Positions 16,575-24,843 of a DNA stretch of 64,000 bases are shown here, one piece after another. A program made the position numbers and the translations under genes. The DNA is from Bacteroidota bacterium (GTDB lineage Bacteria; Bacteroidota; Bacteroidia; Bacteroidales; Paludibacteraceae): the NCBI GenBank assembly GCA_023391625.1, contig JAEWAN010000025.1:51165-115164 (forward strand), given 5' to 3'. The notes below the pieces were generated by a model. The model was not told the origin of the DNA and searched no databases. It saw only the letters and a list, made by a program, of their open reading frames with translations. Each line of letters begins with the position of its first letter. The first letter of the stretch is position 1.

Positions 16575-16829
16575 ATGTTACGTTTTTTATTTATATTGAT
16601 AATCTTTTTTATTTTAGTCCCGCTGTTTATGTTTGTCTTGCGGGTACTAGGGGCATTTTTCCGTCCGGTTGGACGGCAGGATGGAAATAAAAGTGGAACG
16701 TCCGGACAGCAATCCGGTAGTCGTTTTACCTGGCCGAAGAAAAATAAAAAAGTGTTTGAGCAGAGTGAAGGGGAATATGTTGATTTTGAGGAGGTGAAGG
16801 AAGATGAAAAGAAAGAAGACCTTAATTAA
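16575..16829 (+). CDS. DUF4834 family membrane protein
   Basis: 84 residues: one membrane span (residues 3-25) followed by a basic, Gly/Ser-rich linker and an acidic tail ending EGEYVDFEEVKEDEKK. This is the DUF4834 pattern of Bacteroidetes, with YVDFEEVK conserved. The function is not known. It leads a short run with a second membrane protein and lpxB. Confidence 0.75.
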   Translation: MLRFLFILIIFFILVPLFMFVLRVLGAFFRPVGRQDGNKSGTSGQQSGSRFTWPKKNKKVFEQSEGEYVDFEEVKEDEKKEDLN

Positions 16830-16932
16830 AGTTATGGCTTGTATATAGTGTCTTCTAGTATCTTTATTGGGTTTTCGGTTACGTATTTAGCACGTTTTTT
16901 GAATCAATAATAGTTAGAGTGTTTTCTGTAAG

Positions 16933-17220
16933 ATGAATGGCTTCAAAGGGTTTATAATTGGGTTATTATGTGGGTTATTGCTCCCGGTGGGGTTCGTTTG
17001 GCTGTATCTGAACAATTTTTATCCGAATGAGGAAGCTGTCAGGGAAATACTGAAAGTTCTTTATCCCAGTGTTGTGCTGGGAAAACTGTTGTTGCTTTCT
17101 ATTGTTCCGGATTTATTGCTGGCATTTATCTTTTATAAAAGGGATAGTTTTAAATTAGGCGGGGGAGTGCTTTTAGGGGCTATTCCCTATTTGGTTGCCA
17201 GTATTTTAATGTTTAATTAA
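16933..17220 (+). CDS. Small three-span membrane protein
   Basis: 95 residues with spans near 5-26 (FIIGLLCGLLLPVGFVWLYL), 45-68 and 75-94. It ends 12 bases before lpxB and is probably co-transcribed. This kind of short protein beside lpxB is common in Bacteroidales, and I know of no function. Confidence 0.65.
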   Translation: MNGFKGFIIGLLCGLLLPVGFVWLYLNNFYPNEEAVREILKVLYPSVVLGKLLLLSIVPDLLLAFIFYKRDSFKLGGGVLLGAIPYLVASILMFN

Positions 17221-17232
17221 ATCTGTTTTGCC

Positions 17233-18384
17233 ATGAAATACTTCATTATTGCGGGAGAAGCGTCCGGCGATTTGCATGCTTCCAATTTGATGCGTGAATT
17301 GAAACTAAAGGACAAGGCTGCTGAGTTTTGTTTCCTGGGGGGCGATTTGATGGCTGCCGAAGGAGATTTGCAGGTGAAGCATTACCGGGATATGGCGTTT
17401 ATGGGGTTTATCGCGGTGATAAAGCATGCGGATAAGGTGAAACAGAATTTTGATGATTGTAAAAAAGCGATTGTCGATTTTAAGCCTGATGTGCTTATTC
17501 TGGTGGACTATCCAAGCTTTAATTTGCGTATGGCGCAGTACGTAAAAGAAGAACTTCCCGGAACATTTGTTTATTATTATATCTCTCCTAAGATATGGGC
17601 ATGGAAAACTTTCCGTATCCGTTCCATAAAAAAGTACGTGGACAGGATGTTCACCATTCTGCCTTTTGAAACCGGATTTTATGCAAAGTATCATTATCCG
17701 GTTGAATATGTGGGTAATCCTTCTGTCGATTCTGTCTGTGCTCGCCCGAATCAGGAACAGACCTGGGATGAGTTTATTGAGCTTAACCAGTTGTCACACA
17801 AACCGGTTATCGCTTTATTGCCGGGCAGCCGTAAGCAGGAAATCGAAGCTTGTCTTCCAACAATGATGTCTTCGGCAGAACCGTTTACCGATTATCAGAT
17901 CGTTGTTTCCGGAGCACCGGGAGTGGAACCGGATTTTTATCAGTCTGTGTTACAGGGAAAAGATTTCAGTATTGTATTCGGTCAGACCTATGATTTGTTG
18001 CAGCAGGCTTCCGTTGCTGTGGTTAATTCCGGTACGGCTACGCTTGAAACGGCGCTGATAGGAACTCCTCAAGTGGTTGTTTATCATGTCGCTTTCGGAC
18101 GTCTGGCCTCGATATTGAAAAAGATTGTTATCAAAGTGAAATATATTTCCTTGGTCAATTTGATTGCCGGTCGGCAAGTGGTCAGGGAGCTGGTGGCTCA
18201 CCTTTTTACACGGAAAAACCTTATTTATGAATTGGAGTTAATTTTGCGTAATGAGGATTACCGGGAAGGTATTCTGGAAGGCTACCGCGAGGTCAGAAAA
18301 TTGTTGGGAAAACCGGGGGCTGCCCAGCTCGCCGCGAAAAAAATCGTACAACATTTACGGGAGGATAAAAGGAAGATGAAGTAG
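17233..18384 (+). CDS. lpxB: Lipid-A-disaccharide synthase
   Basis: 383 residues, standard LpxB length. It joins UDP-2,3-diacylglucosamine and lipid X into the lipid A disaccharide at the inner membrane face. MKYFIIAGEASGDLHASNLM at the N-terminus is diagnostic. GFMGFIAVI-like segment, YYISPKIWAWK near 117, LLPGSRKQEIEACLP near 196 and VVNSGTATLETALIGTPQVV near 261 follow in the expected order. It is the lipid A gene of this window; the PagL-like protein at 56278 may act on the product. Confidence 0.96.
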   Translation: MKYFIIAGEASGDLHASNLMRELKLKDKAAEFCFLGGDLMAAEGDLQVKHYRDMAFMGFIAVIKHADKVKQNFDDCKKAIVDFKPDVLILVDYPSFNLRMAQYVKEELPGTFVYYYISPKIWAWKTFRIRSIKKYVDRMFTILPFETGFYAKYHYPVEYVGNPSVDSVCARPNQEQTWDEFIELNQLSHKPVIALLPGSRKQEIEACLPTMMSSAEPFTDYQIVVSGAPGVEPDFYQSVLQGKDFSIVFGQTYDLLQQASVAVVNSGTATLETALIGTPQVVVYHVAFGRLASILKKIVIKVKYISLVNLIAGRQVVRELVAHLFTRKNLIYELELILRNEDYREGILEGYREVRKLLGKPGAAQLAAKKIVQHLREDKRKMK

Positions 18385-18535
18385 GAGCCGGGAATTAAGA
18401 GCCAGGATCCAAGATTCAGGATTCAAGAACCGGGAACTAAAAGGCGGAATACAAGAATTTGGAATCAAGAGCCAGAAGCCAGGAGTCATGAATCTTGATT
18501 CCTGAATCTTGATTCTTGTTTCCTGGAAATACTGG
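18385..18535. repeat. Degenerate AAGATTCAGGATTCAAGA-type repeat array
   Basis: Between lpxB and the convergent HhH gene lies a stretch of imperfect short repeats (variants of CAAGATTCAGGATTCAAGA, GAGCCAGGA) on the plus strand whose second part (TCTTGATTCCTGAATCTTGA) is the inverted form. The halves can fold into a long imperfect hairpin flanked by CCAGGA/TCCTGG. It has the look of a mobile intergenic repeat or a bidirectional terminator. Confidence 0.65.
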
Positions 18536-18545
18536 TTATTGAATT

Positions 18546-18962
18546 TTATTGATCGGTTATTGTAATGTAAGGTTTCAGTTCTTCAAATTTTTCCGGGCTT
18601 AATCCGTATATCTTTTTAAAATCGTCTGGTTTCCGGAATTTACCTCCTTTTGCTCTGTATTTCATAACATTGGATGCTGCCCATGGAGATAGCCCTAATT
18701 GGGTTAGGGTAGCGGAGTCTACTGTATTGGGGTTAAATGTAAAAAGTATATATTCTTTCCCGTTGTTTGCGTTGATTGAGTCCTTTGTCAGTGTGCCTTG
18801 AAAATCACCGATTCCTTGTTGAAAAGCGAGGTCTGAAGGGGTAGGTTCAGGAAAGATATTCATCAGGATGATTTCAATTGATAATATCATCAGGATTAAA
18901 ACAATCAAAATGGCGATGCCCGAGCGTTGTTTCCGGGAGAAATAAAAAAAGTCTTTCCACAT
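18546..18962 (-). CDS. Membrane-anchored helix-hairpin-helix (ComEA-like) protein
   Basis: 138 residues: a basic N-terminus, one span (residues 15-36), a linker, then a HhH pair (NPNTVDSATLTQLGLSP and FRKPDDFKKIYGLSPEKFEE). The DSATLxxLGLSxxxAxNxxxYR pattern is that of ComEA-type DNA-binding repeats in Bacteroidetes. It probably holds DNA at the outer face of the inner membrane; a role in DNA uptake is inferred. It converges with lpxB. Confidence 0.8.
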   Translation of the reverse strand: MWKDFFYFSRKQRSGIAILIVLILMILSIEIILMNIFPEPTPSDLAFQQGIGDFQGTLTKDSINANNGKEYILFTFNPNTVDSATLTQLGLSPWAASNVMKYRAKGGKFRKPDDFKKIYGLSPEKFEELKPYITITDQ

Positions 18963-19186
18963 GGGGATAAAAATCTTAATATAGTCTTGATATGGCTTGC
19001 AAGATACTTAAAAGACAGTTATCCGCAAAATGTTATTTGTCGGGAATCCGGAGATTCTTTTGTGATTTGTTAGGTGCAGATACCGTGTGGTTTCCCTGAA
19101 ATCCGTATTTTTGTTGTATGTAGCAGGTCTGTGATGGGCGCTGTATTTTTTGTTTTTTGAATCCAGTATAGATAGAATCTGTAATT

Positions 19187-20074
19187 ATGCAAAATTCCGG
19201 TTTTATAGTAGGATTGGGTGAAGTGCTGTGGGATGTCTTTCCTAATGAAAAAAGATTAGGAGGGGCACCGGCAAATTTTGCCTATCATGTTTCGCAGTTA
19301 GGTCTTAACGGTTGTGTAGTCAGTGCTGTAGGGAATGATGAATTGGGGCAGGATGCGCTAACGGCATTGGATAACAAACGGGTGTGTCATCAGATAGAGA
19401 AAGTGTCTTATCCCACCGGTACGGTGCAGGTCGTTGTCGACCGGCAAGGTGTGCCGCAGTATAAAATCTGCGAAGAAGTGGCTTGGGATCACATTCCGTT
19501 TAGTCCAGAGATAGAAAAAGTAGCCAGACAGACGCAAACCGTTTCTTTCGGTTCTTTGGCGCAACGTAATGCAGATTCGAGAGCGGTTATACGCCGATTT
19601 CTCGGGGCGCTTCCTGAAAAGGCCGTGAAGGTGTTTGATATTAATTTACGTCAACATTATTATACTTCGGAAGTGATAACCGAATCTCTGGCGCTTTCAG
19701 ATATCCTGAAAATAAATGAAGAAGAAGTTCATTGGGTCAGTGAAATGTTGGGGTTGGGCGTTTGTAATGAAATGGATATTTGCTCTTACCTGTTAAATCA
19801 TTATAAACTGGATATGGTGATACTTACGGAGGGTGTACGTGGCAGTTACGTGCACACCTCGTCTGCGACATCTTATCTCCCGACTCCGGAGGTGAATGTA
19901 GTGGATACGGTTGGGGCTGGCGATTCGTTTACTGCAGCTTTTATAGTTGCTCTTCTGAAAGGAAAGCCCATTACAGAGGCTCATCGTTTTGCGGTAGATG
20001 TTTCGGCCTATGTCTGTACACAACGTGGTGCCATGCCGCTCCTGCCAGCTTCAATAACAGACAGAATAAGATAA
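19187..20074 (+). CDS. PfkB-family sugar kinase, probably fructokinase
   Basis: 295 residues. GEVLWDVFP, the sugar-binding GGAPANFA at about residue 26 and the anion-hole/catalytic signature DTVGAGDSFTAA near 239 define a ribokinase/PfkB protein. GEVLWDxFPxxxxLGGAPANFA is typical of Bacteroidales fructokinases, so phosphorylation of fructose by ATP is the best guess. It is a single gene with a stem-loop terminator overlapping its stop. Confidence 0.85.
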   Translation: MQNSGFIVGLGEVLWDVFPNEKRLGGAPANFAYHVSQLGLNGCVVSAVGNDELGQDALTALDNKRVCHQIEKVSYPTGTVQVVVDRQGVPQYKICEEVAWDHIPFSPEIEKVARQTQTVSFGSLAQRNADSRAVIRRFLGALPEKAVKVFDINLRQHYYTSEVITESLALSDILKINEEEVHWVSEMLGLGVCNEMDICSYLLNHYKLDMVILTEGVRGSYVHTSSATSYLPTPEVNVVDTVGAGDSFTAAFIVALLKGKPITEAHRFAVDVSAYVCTQRGAMPLLPASITDRIR

Positions 20075-20087
20075 GCTTATTCTGTCT
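20059..20087. terminator. Hairpin terminator of the PfkB kinase gene
   Basis: AGACAGAATAAG (20059-20070) pairs with CTTATTCTGTCT (20076-20087) over a 5-base loop. It includes the stop codon and separates this gene from the convergent DUF1460 gene. Confidence 0.7.
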
Positions 20088-20129
20088 TATCCGAATGTAA
20101 CATACCATCGCATTATGGCAAGGCCGAGG

Positions 20130-20984
20130 CTACTGTTCTACTGATACGATTATGATTCCGCTGATGTTTTTGCCGCTCAGGCAGTAGTCTGTTAATGAAG
20201 TAGGATTGATTATAACTCGTTTGTATAGACTTGAGGCGTGTATAAAACTGAGTGTCTCTCCTTGTCGGTAAGCTATTCCGGCGTGCATGACATCAAGTCC
20301 GTTTATTCGGGTTGTAAAGAAAATGATATCCCCGGTTCGGATGTTTTTTTCGCATTCTTTCAAATTTTCTTTGGGAATGAAATAGTAGTAGTCTTTTCTG
20401 CTGTTTATCAGGTTTTCAATATCCTGCATGAATTGTATGTTTTCAGGATTGCTGGTCAGTGCCGGATATGATGTCGGGTGTGCCGACATGAACGACAATT
20501 TCACCGGAAAATTTATTCCTCCGGCATTTTTCGTCCTGTCGGAAATAATTTCTTTCCGGCTGTTTTCGTATATCCAATCGGTGATGTAGTGCAGCCGTGA
20601 TGTGTATCCCTTGATTATTCCGTTACGGTAACGTATTTGTTGTAATTCATTTTGAAATGCAACGAAGTCCGGTTTTGTGTTCAGCAGGGCTGTTCTTGTT
20701 AGCGCAATGCAGTTTTCTATAAAAGTAGTACAGTCAAATTCCCTGAGGTTTATGACCAGTTTTTCATTCTCATTGGCTTCCAAGGTAGAAGCCACATAGG
20801 GGGCATCGAGAAAAAACAAGGCTGTTTCCGTGATTTGTTCCTGAAGATTCTCTTTTTTTATGTTGTGTAAGTATTCCCGGAAAATATCTTCGTCATGTTG
20901 GGGTATTGTTTCCGGAAACACCTGTAAACTGCAGCATATACAGGAGAAAAGAAAAAACAAAAATGTCTGGGTGATTTTATGCAT
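20130..20984 (-). CDS. DUF1460 N-acetylmuramoyl-L-alanine amidase-like protein
   Basis: 284 residues with an N-terminal signal (FLFFLFSCICCSLQV). REFDCTTFIENC holds the presumed nucleophile Cys85; the His of DVMHAGIA near residue 240 completes a NlpC/P60-like catalytic pair. DUF1460 enzymes of Bacteroides cut muropeptide amide bonds (family knowledge: a putative periplasmic or lipid-anchored peptidoglycan amidase). The expected role is cell-wall recycling or remodelling. Single gene, minus strand. Confidence 0.85.
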   Translation of the reverse strand: MHKITQTFLFFLFSCICCSLQVFPETIPQHDEDIFREYLHNIKKENLQEQITETALFFLDAPYVASTLEANENEKLVINLREFDCTTFIENCIALTRTALLNTKPDFVAFQNELQQIRYRNGIIKGYTSRLHYITDWIYENSRKEIISDRTKNAGGINFPVKLSFMSAHPTSYPALTSNPENIQFMQDIENLINSRKDYYYFIPKENLKECEKNIRTGDIIFFTTRINGLDVMHAGIAYRQGETLSFIHASSLYKRVIINPTSLTDYCLSGKNISGIIIVSVEQ

Positions 20985-21043
20985 CTGATAGGCAGTTAAT
21001 GTATTATGATGTACAAAAATATCTGTTTTTTCCCATAAAAGAA

Positions 21044-21051
21044 TAACTTTG
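21044..21051 (+). promoter_or_regulatory. -7 element (TAACTTTG) before the ubiB-like gene
   Basis: Fits TAnnTTTG, 67 bases upstream of the ATG at 21119. The upstream T-run near 21025 is only a weak -33 candidate. Confidence 0.4.
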
Positions 21052-21118
21052 TCTTAAACTAATTACAGAGTTTGCTGGTTATAATAAAAACCGACTCCTC
21101 GGCTGAAAAAGATACATT

Positions 21119-22774
21119 ATGGATAACGTAAAGAAACTAAAGAGAACATCCCGCCTGATTAGTGTGCTGTCTAAATATGGGTTTGAAACACTTGTAACCC
21201 AAACAGGATTTAAAAAACTGATTCCGGAGGGATATATAGAACGGAATGAGAAGCGGAAGGAAATTTTTTCGTTGAGTGTGTACGAACGTATCCGTATGAC
21301 ATTGGAAGAGCTGGGACCGGCTTATGTGAAACTGGGGCAGTTGATGAGCAACCGGGATGATATATTGCCGGAGGAACTCACTATTGAGCTTCAGAAACTG
21401 CAGGATAATGTAACGACGGAGGATGTGGATGTTTATGCTACGATTAAGGAAGAGTTGGGTGTGGAAGCCAGTGAAATTTTCCAGTCGGTTGATACCGTTC
21501 CCATAGCTTCGGCTTCGTTGTCACAGGTCTATTCGGCTGTTTTGAAGGATGGTGAAAAGAAGGTGATAATCAAGGTAAAGCGCAAGGGTATTAAAGATAT
21601 TATTGAGGCAGACGTGCTTATCATGAAAGATTTTGCCCGCTTGCTTGAAAACTATTACGAGGCTGCACGTAGTATGGGGCTGACTCATATCCTGCATACT
21701 TTTGAAAATTCGGTGATGGGAGAACTTTCCTTTTCTCAGGAGCTTATTAACATAGAGCGTTTCCGTAAGAATTTTGAGAATGATAAAACGGTATATGTTC
21801 CGGTTACTTATAAGGAGTTTTCCAATGTGAACCTGCTGGTAATGGAGTATATAGACGGCATTAAAGTGTCGGACAAGGAAGCATTGAAAGCTCATGGTAT
21901 AGATACTCAGGGTATTGCTTCAAAAGCCGTTGATTCTTATATGCGTCAGGTTATGGAGTTCGGGTTTTTTCATGGCGATCCCCATTCCGGTAATATATTT
22001 GTATTGCGTGACGGGCGCATTGTTTTTATTGATTATGGTTCTATGGGTCGGATGTTCCCGAATGATGAGGAGAATATCGCTGAATTTGTGGTTTGTGTCT
22101 TGCGTAAAGACACCCGGCGTTTGTTGCGTATTATAAAAAAGATTGCAGTGAGGTATAATATCGCCAATGATGCACAGTTGGAGCGTGAACTGTATGAGTT
22201 TCTGGATATTCTGGATACACGTTCGGTCAAGGAATTGGATATGGGATATCTGGTGAAGAAATTTAGCCGTTTGTTGAATGAGAACCGCATTATTTTGCCG
22301 GATTTTGTTTATTTGCTTGCCAGGGGCATTGTACTGTTGGAAGGAATTGGACGGGAATTAGGCATTGAGTTCAATGTGATGGAATTTATCCGGCCGTACG
22401 GTACTAAATTAATGCAGAAGCGGTTGAACCCTAAATACCTCACGGAAAAAATAATTTATAAATTGTATGATATTGGCGACCGGATGATAGAGTTGCCGGA
22501 TGATTTGTCTTCATTGCTTCAGAGAATTAATAATGGTCAGCTCAAGATTACGCATACCCTCACCGGACTTACGGATATTAAAAACACGATCAATCGTTTA
22601 GTCGTTTCCATTCTGGTTTTTGCATTAGCCATCGGGTCGTCCATCCTTATTTTGGCAGAGATGCCCCCTTTGGTTTGGGGTGTTTCCCTGCTGGGGTTTA
22701 TCGGATTCACAGTTTCCGGGATGTTGGCAATTATTTTGATTTTTATTATTCTGCGTAATAGGAGGGAAGAATAA
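21119..22774 (+). CDS. ubiB: UbiB/ABC1-family atypical kinase
   Basis: 551 residues, usual for the family. KLGQ at about residues 72-75 is the KxGQ extension motif, ASASLSQVYSAVLKDG is the Ala-rich nucleotide loop, FFHGDPHSGNIFV holds the catalytic loop, and DYGSMG near 306 is the metal-binding DxG. Two C-terminal spans anchor it in the membrane. UbiB proteins assist quinone or isoprenoid-lipid metabolism; in a menaquinone-using anaerobe the target is unclear. Its end is 20 bases from the convergent GNAT gene. Confidence 0.88.
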   Translation: MDNVKKLKRTSRLISVLSKYGFETLVTQTGFKKLIPEGYIERNEKRKEIFSLSVYERIRMTLEELGPAYVKLGQLMSNRDDILPEELTIELQKLQDNVTTEDVDVYATIKEELGVEASEIFQSVDTVPIASASLSQVYSAVLKDGEKKVIIKVKRKGIKDIIEADVLIMKDFARLLENYYEAARSMGLTHILHTFENSVMGELSFSQELINIERFRKNFENDKTVYVPVTYKEFSNVNLLVMEYIDGIKVSDKEALKAHGIDTQGIASKAVDSYMRQVMEFGFFHGDPHSGNIFVLRDGRIVFIDYGSMGRMFPNDEENIAEFVVCVLRKDTRRLLRIIKKIAVRYNIANDAQLERELYEFLDILDTRSVKELDMGYLVKKFSRLLNENRIILPDFVYLLARGIVLLEGIGRELGIEFNVMEFIRPYGTKLMQKRLNPKYLTEKIIYKLYDIGDRMIELPDDLSSLLQRINNGQLKITHTLTGLTDIKNTINRLVVSILVFALAIGSSILILAEMPPLVWGVSLLGFIGFTVSGMLAIILIFIILRNRREE

Positions 22775-22794
22775 TTTTTATTGATGTTTTTACT

Positions 22795-23277
22795 TTATAA
22801 ATCCAAAAAGAAAAAATGAGAATCGTCATACGGATACTCGTATTCTATTGGGAGCTCTTCTTTGCTTATTCTCTTAAAACCGGCTTTCTCATAAAACCGA
22901 TGCGCCCTTTCTGTGTTTTTAGGTGTATCCAGAATGATTTTTGAAAAACCTTGTGTTTTCGCATAGTCTAAAAAAACACGGTACAGCTGTAGTCCTAGGT
23001 GGTGCGGTTTTCCCCTGTAAGGTTCATATACGAAGAATTTTTTCAGTATGCCCAGTCCGTTTCCCTTGTTCATCAGGCCGATACTCCCGACAACTTTTCC
23101 GTTTTCTTTTGCCACCCAGAAGTTTCCTCCGCCGATGATATATTCTTCTTTGATATGGAGAAGTTCCGGTTGGTTCTCGATGCTTACCAATGGGCGTGTT
23201 CCGTCGTTCTGACAATGCAGGACAAGGGCTATGACTTCATCCCTGTCTGGCTCTGAATATCTTGTAATTTCTATCAT
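22795..23277 (-). CDS. GNAT-family N-acetyltransferase
   Basis: 160 residues. GLGILKKFFVYEPYRGKPHH covers the β4 strand and the start of the acetyl-CoA loop; KIILDTPKNTERAHRFYEKA GF is the typical C-terminal GNAT half. The phosphate-binding RxxG(x)G/A loop is unusual here (RGKPHHLG). The substrate is unknown. A MarR regulator follows upstream on the same strand, a pairing often seen, and could control it. Confidence 0.82.
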   Translation of the reverse strand: MIEITRYSEPDRDEVIALVLHCQNDGTRPLVSIENQPELLHIKEEYIIGGGNFWVAKENGKVVGSIGLMNKGNGLGILKKFFVYEPYRGKPHHLGLQLYRVFLDYAKTQGFSKIILDTPKNTERAHRFYEKAGFKRISKEELPIEYEYPYDDSHFFFLDL

Positions 23278-23449
23278 TTCATTTATTCGTTAAATTAGAA
23301 AAACTTATTGTTGTTATTGTCCCTGTTCTATTCTCTTGAGGAAAGCGATATTTTGCTAATTATTATCTATGCTGTTCTTTGCTATATTTGGAATCCTCTT
23401 TCTTAGAATTGATATCTTATGACAACATCGAGTTATAAATGGTTGTTTT

Positions 23450-23881
23450 TTATTCATGCCGTGTCATAATACCAAGAATCGTTTTCATGCTTTTAACGAT
23501 TTCTTGCAGTTGATATTCTTCCAATCCTGCAAATATGTTTTTGACGGACAGTTCAGCAGCTGTATTTAATTCATGATAAATTTTTTCTCCTTCTTTTGTA
23601 AGCTTTATCAGATCTATGCGGCAGTCTTGTATCTCCCTTTCTTTATATATGTATCCTTTCAGTTCCAGTTTTTTCAATATTCGGGATAATAATCCCTTGT
23701 CCATATTAAGTTCCCCGGATATGTCCTTTGCGTTTCGGTTTGGATGCAAATAAATATCTTGGATAACGCGAATTTCTGGAAGTCCGAACCCGCTTCCCAG
23801 ATAAGATTTGTTTAATACGCCCAGGAGCTTGGTGTAATACCTGTTAAATGTCCGGATATTGTCTATATATTCTTGTAGCAT
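23450..23881 (-). CDS. MarR-family transcriptional regulator
   Basis: 143 residues from the second ATG (MLQEYIDNIRTFNRYYTKLL); the upstream Met is less likely. The winged helix lies at NRNAKDISGELNMDKGLLSR, and the wing at YIYKEREIQDCRIDLIKLT. The start lies 16 bases from a perfect 10-bp palindrome, so autoregulation is likely. Together with the GNAT gene it may form a small response unit; the ligand is unknown. Confidence 0.86.
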   Translation of the reverse strand: MLQEYIDNIRTFNRYYTKLLGVLNKSYLGSGFGLPEIRVIQDIYLHPNRNAKDISGELNMDKGLLSRILKKLELKGYIYKEREIQDCRIDLIKLTKEGEKIYHELNTAAELSVKNIFAGLEEYQLQEIVKSMKTILGIMTRHE

Positions 23882-23896
23882 AGTGCAAAAATACAT

Positions 23897-23921
23897 AAAT
23901 AGTTGATAAAGTCAACTATTT
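23897..23921. promoter_or_regulatory. Palindromic operator, probably MarR-binding
   Basis: AAATAGTTGA and TCAACTATTT are exact inverted arms with 5 bases between. The position immediately upstream of the marR-like start is that of an autoregulatory site. Confidence 0.65.
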
Positions 23922-24163
23922 GTATGGAAATAAAACCTTGCAGGGAGATGAAGTGCTTGTCAGTGATAAAGCAGTGCTGTATCAGGATGTTTTTTGCGTA
24001 TTTATTGCTTTTGTGTATGAAAACTTCCGGTGAAGTATGATTTTATGAATTTTCTTTCTTTTGATGGTTTCTTTTTCTATTCGGATAGTTCCTTGCTTAC
24101 GAGGGGGAAAGGTTAAAAATTACTATGGAGGTATTGATATGAAAAAGAATAGTATTACTTTTG
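23922..24163. other. Gap between the marR-like and tetR-like genes
   Basis: Carries divergent promoters in all likelihood. No gene is supported; a short frame starting near 24061 has no homology I can see. Confidence 0.4.
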
Positions 24164-24179
24164 TTGAACGATTGTTCAA
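24164..24179. promoter_or_regulatory. TetR operator (first copy)
   Basis: TTGAACGATTGTTCAA is a near-perfect inverted repeat nine bases before the tetR-like ATG. The same half-sites occur at 24815, so this is very likely the autoregulatory site. Confidence 0.75.
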
Positions 24180-24188
24180 TGTGCTTGT

Positions 24189-24797
24189 ATGGAATCAAAA
24201 GATACCAAAGAACTTATTCTCCAGAAAACATTTTATTTATTGTTGCTGAAAGGGTATGACGGTGTTTCCATTTCGGATATCCAGAAAGAAACCGGGATGG
24301 CTCGCGGGCTTTTATATCATTATTTTGGTAGTAAAGCACAGCTTTTTGTAGAAGCCGCCAAGTTGTATTTGGTGAAAGCGTTGGATAGTGATCTTGATTT
24401 GGTAAGAGATTATACGATTCCCGGAATGATCGGTTATATGTTGGGAAAATATAAGGCTGCATGTAGTAATAATTGGGCTGATTTTCCGATAGAGGAGCAT
24501 ATCTCACTGGCTAATTACGATTTCCTTATCTACCGGATGATTGAGGAACATGAGGATATTCGGGAAAAGTATATCGTATTAAGGCGTAAGGAACTGGAAG
24601 CATGGGAATTTGCAGTTTCAAATTCTTTGAAGAGAAATGAAATCAGGGAGGTAATGCCGCCTTACAAGATAGCCCGGTATTTTGATTGCCTGGTGGATGG
24701 TGTCTGGACAGGTTCGCCTCTTTATGAAAAAGAAGGGGATCTGGTTGCTCAGTTGGATAATATGCTTCAAGGGTTTTATAATATAATAAAGGTATAA
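24189..24797 (+). CDS. TetR/AcrR-family transcriptional regulator
   Basis: 202 residues. The N-terminal HTH is textbook: ELILQKTFYLLLLKGYDGVS, then ISDIQKETGMARGLLYHYFG and SKAQLFVEAAKLY. The ligand domain is not specific. It lies directly ahead of a MATE efflux gene, and matching palindromes sit before both genes, so it most likely represses itself and the pump until a drug or bile-like ligand binds. Confidence 0.9.
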   Translation: MESKDTKELILQKTFYLLLLKGYDGVSISDIQKETGMARGLLYHYFGSKAQLFVEAAKLYLVKALDSDLDLVRDYTIPGMIGYMLGKYKAACSNNWADFPIEEHISLANYDFLIYRMIEEHEDIREKYIVLRRKELEAWEFAVSNSLKRNEIREVMPPYKIARYFDCLVDGVWTGSPLYEKEGDLVAQLDNMLQGFYNIIKV

Positions 24798-24814
24798 TTT
24801 TTTTTGCATGTAGT

Positions 24815-24830
24815 TTGAATGATCGTTCAA
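24815..24830. promoter_or_regulatory. TetR operator (second copy), before the MATE gene
   Basis: TTGAATGATCGTTCAA, part of a 20-bp inverted repeat (24813-24832), lies 13 bases before the MATE ATG. Same half-sites as at 24164. Confidence 0.75.
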
Positions 24831-24843
24831 ACGGTGTGTTGTT

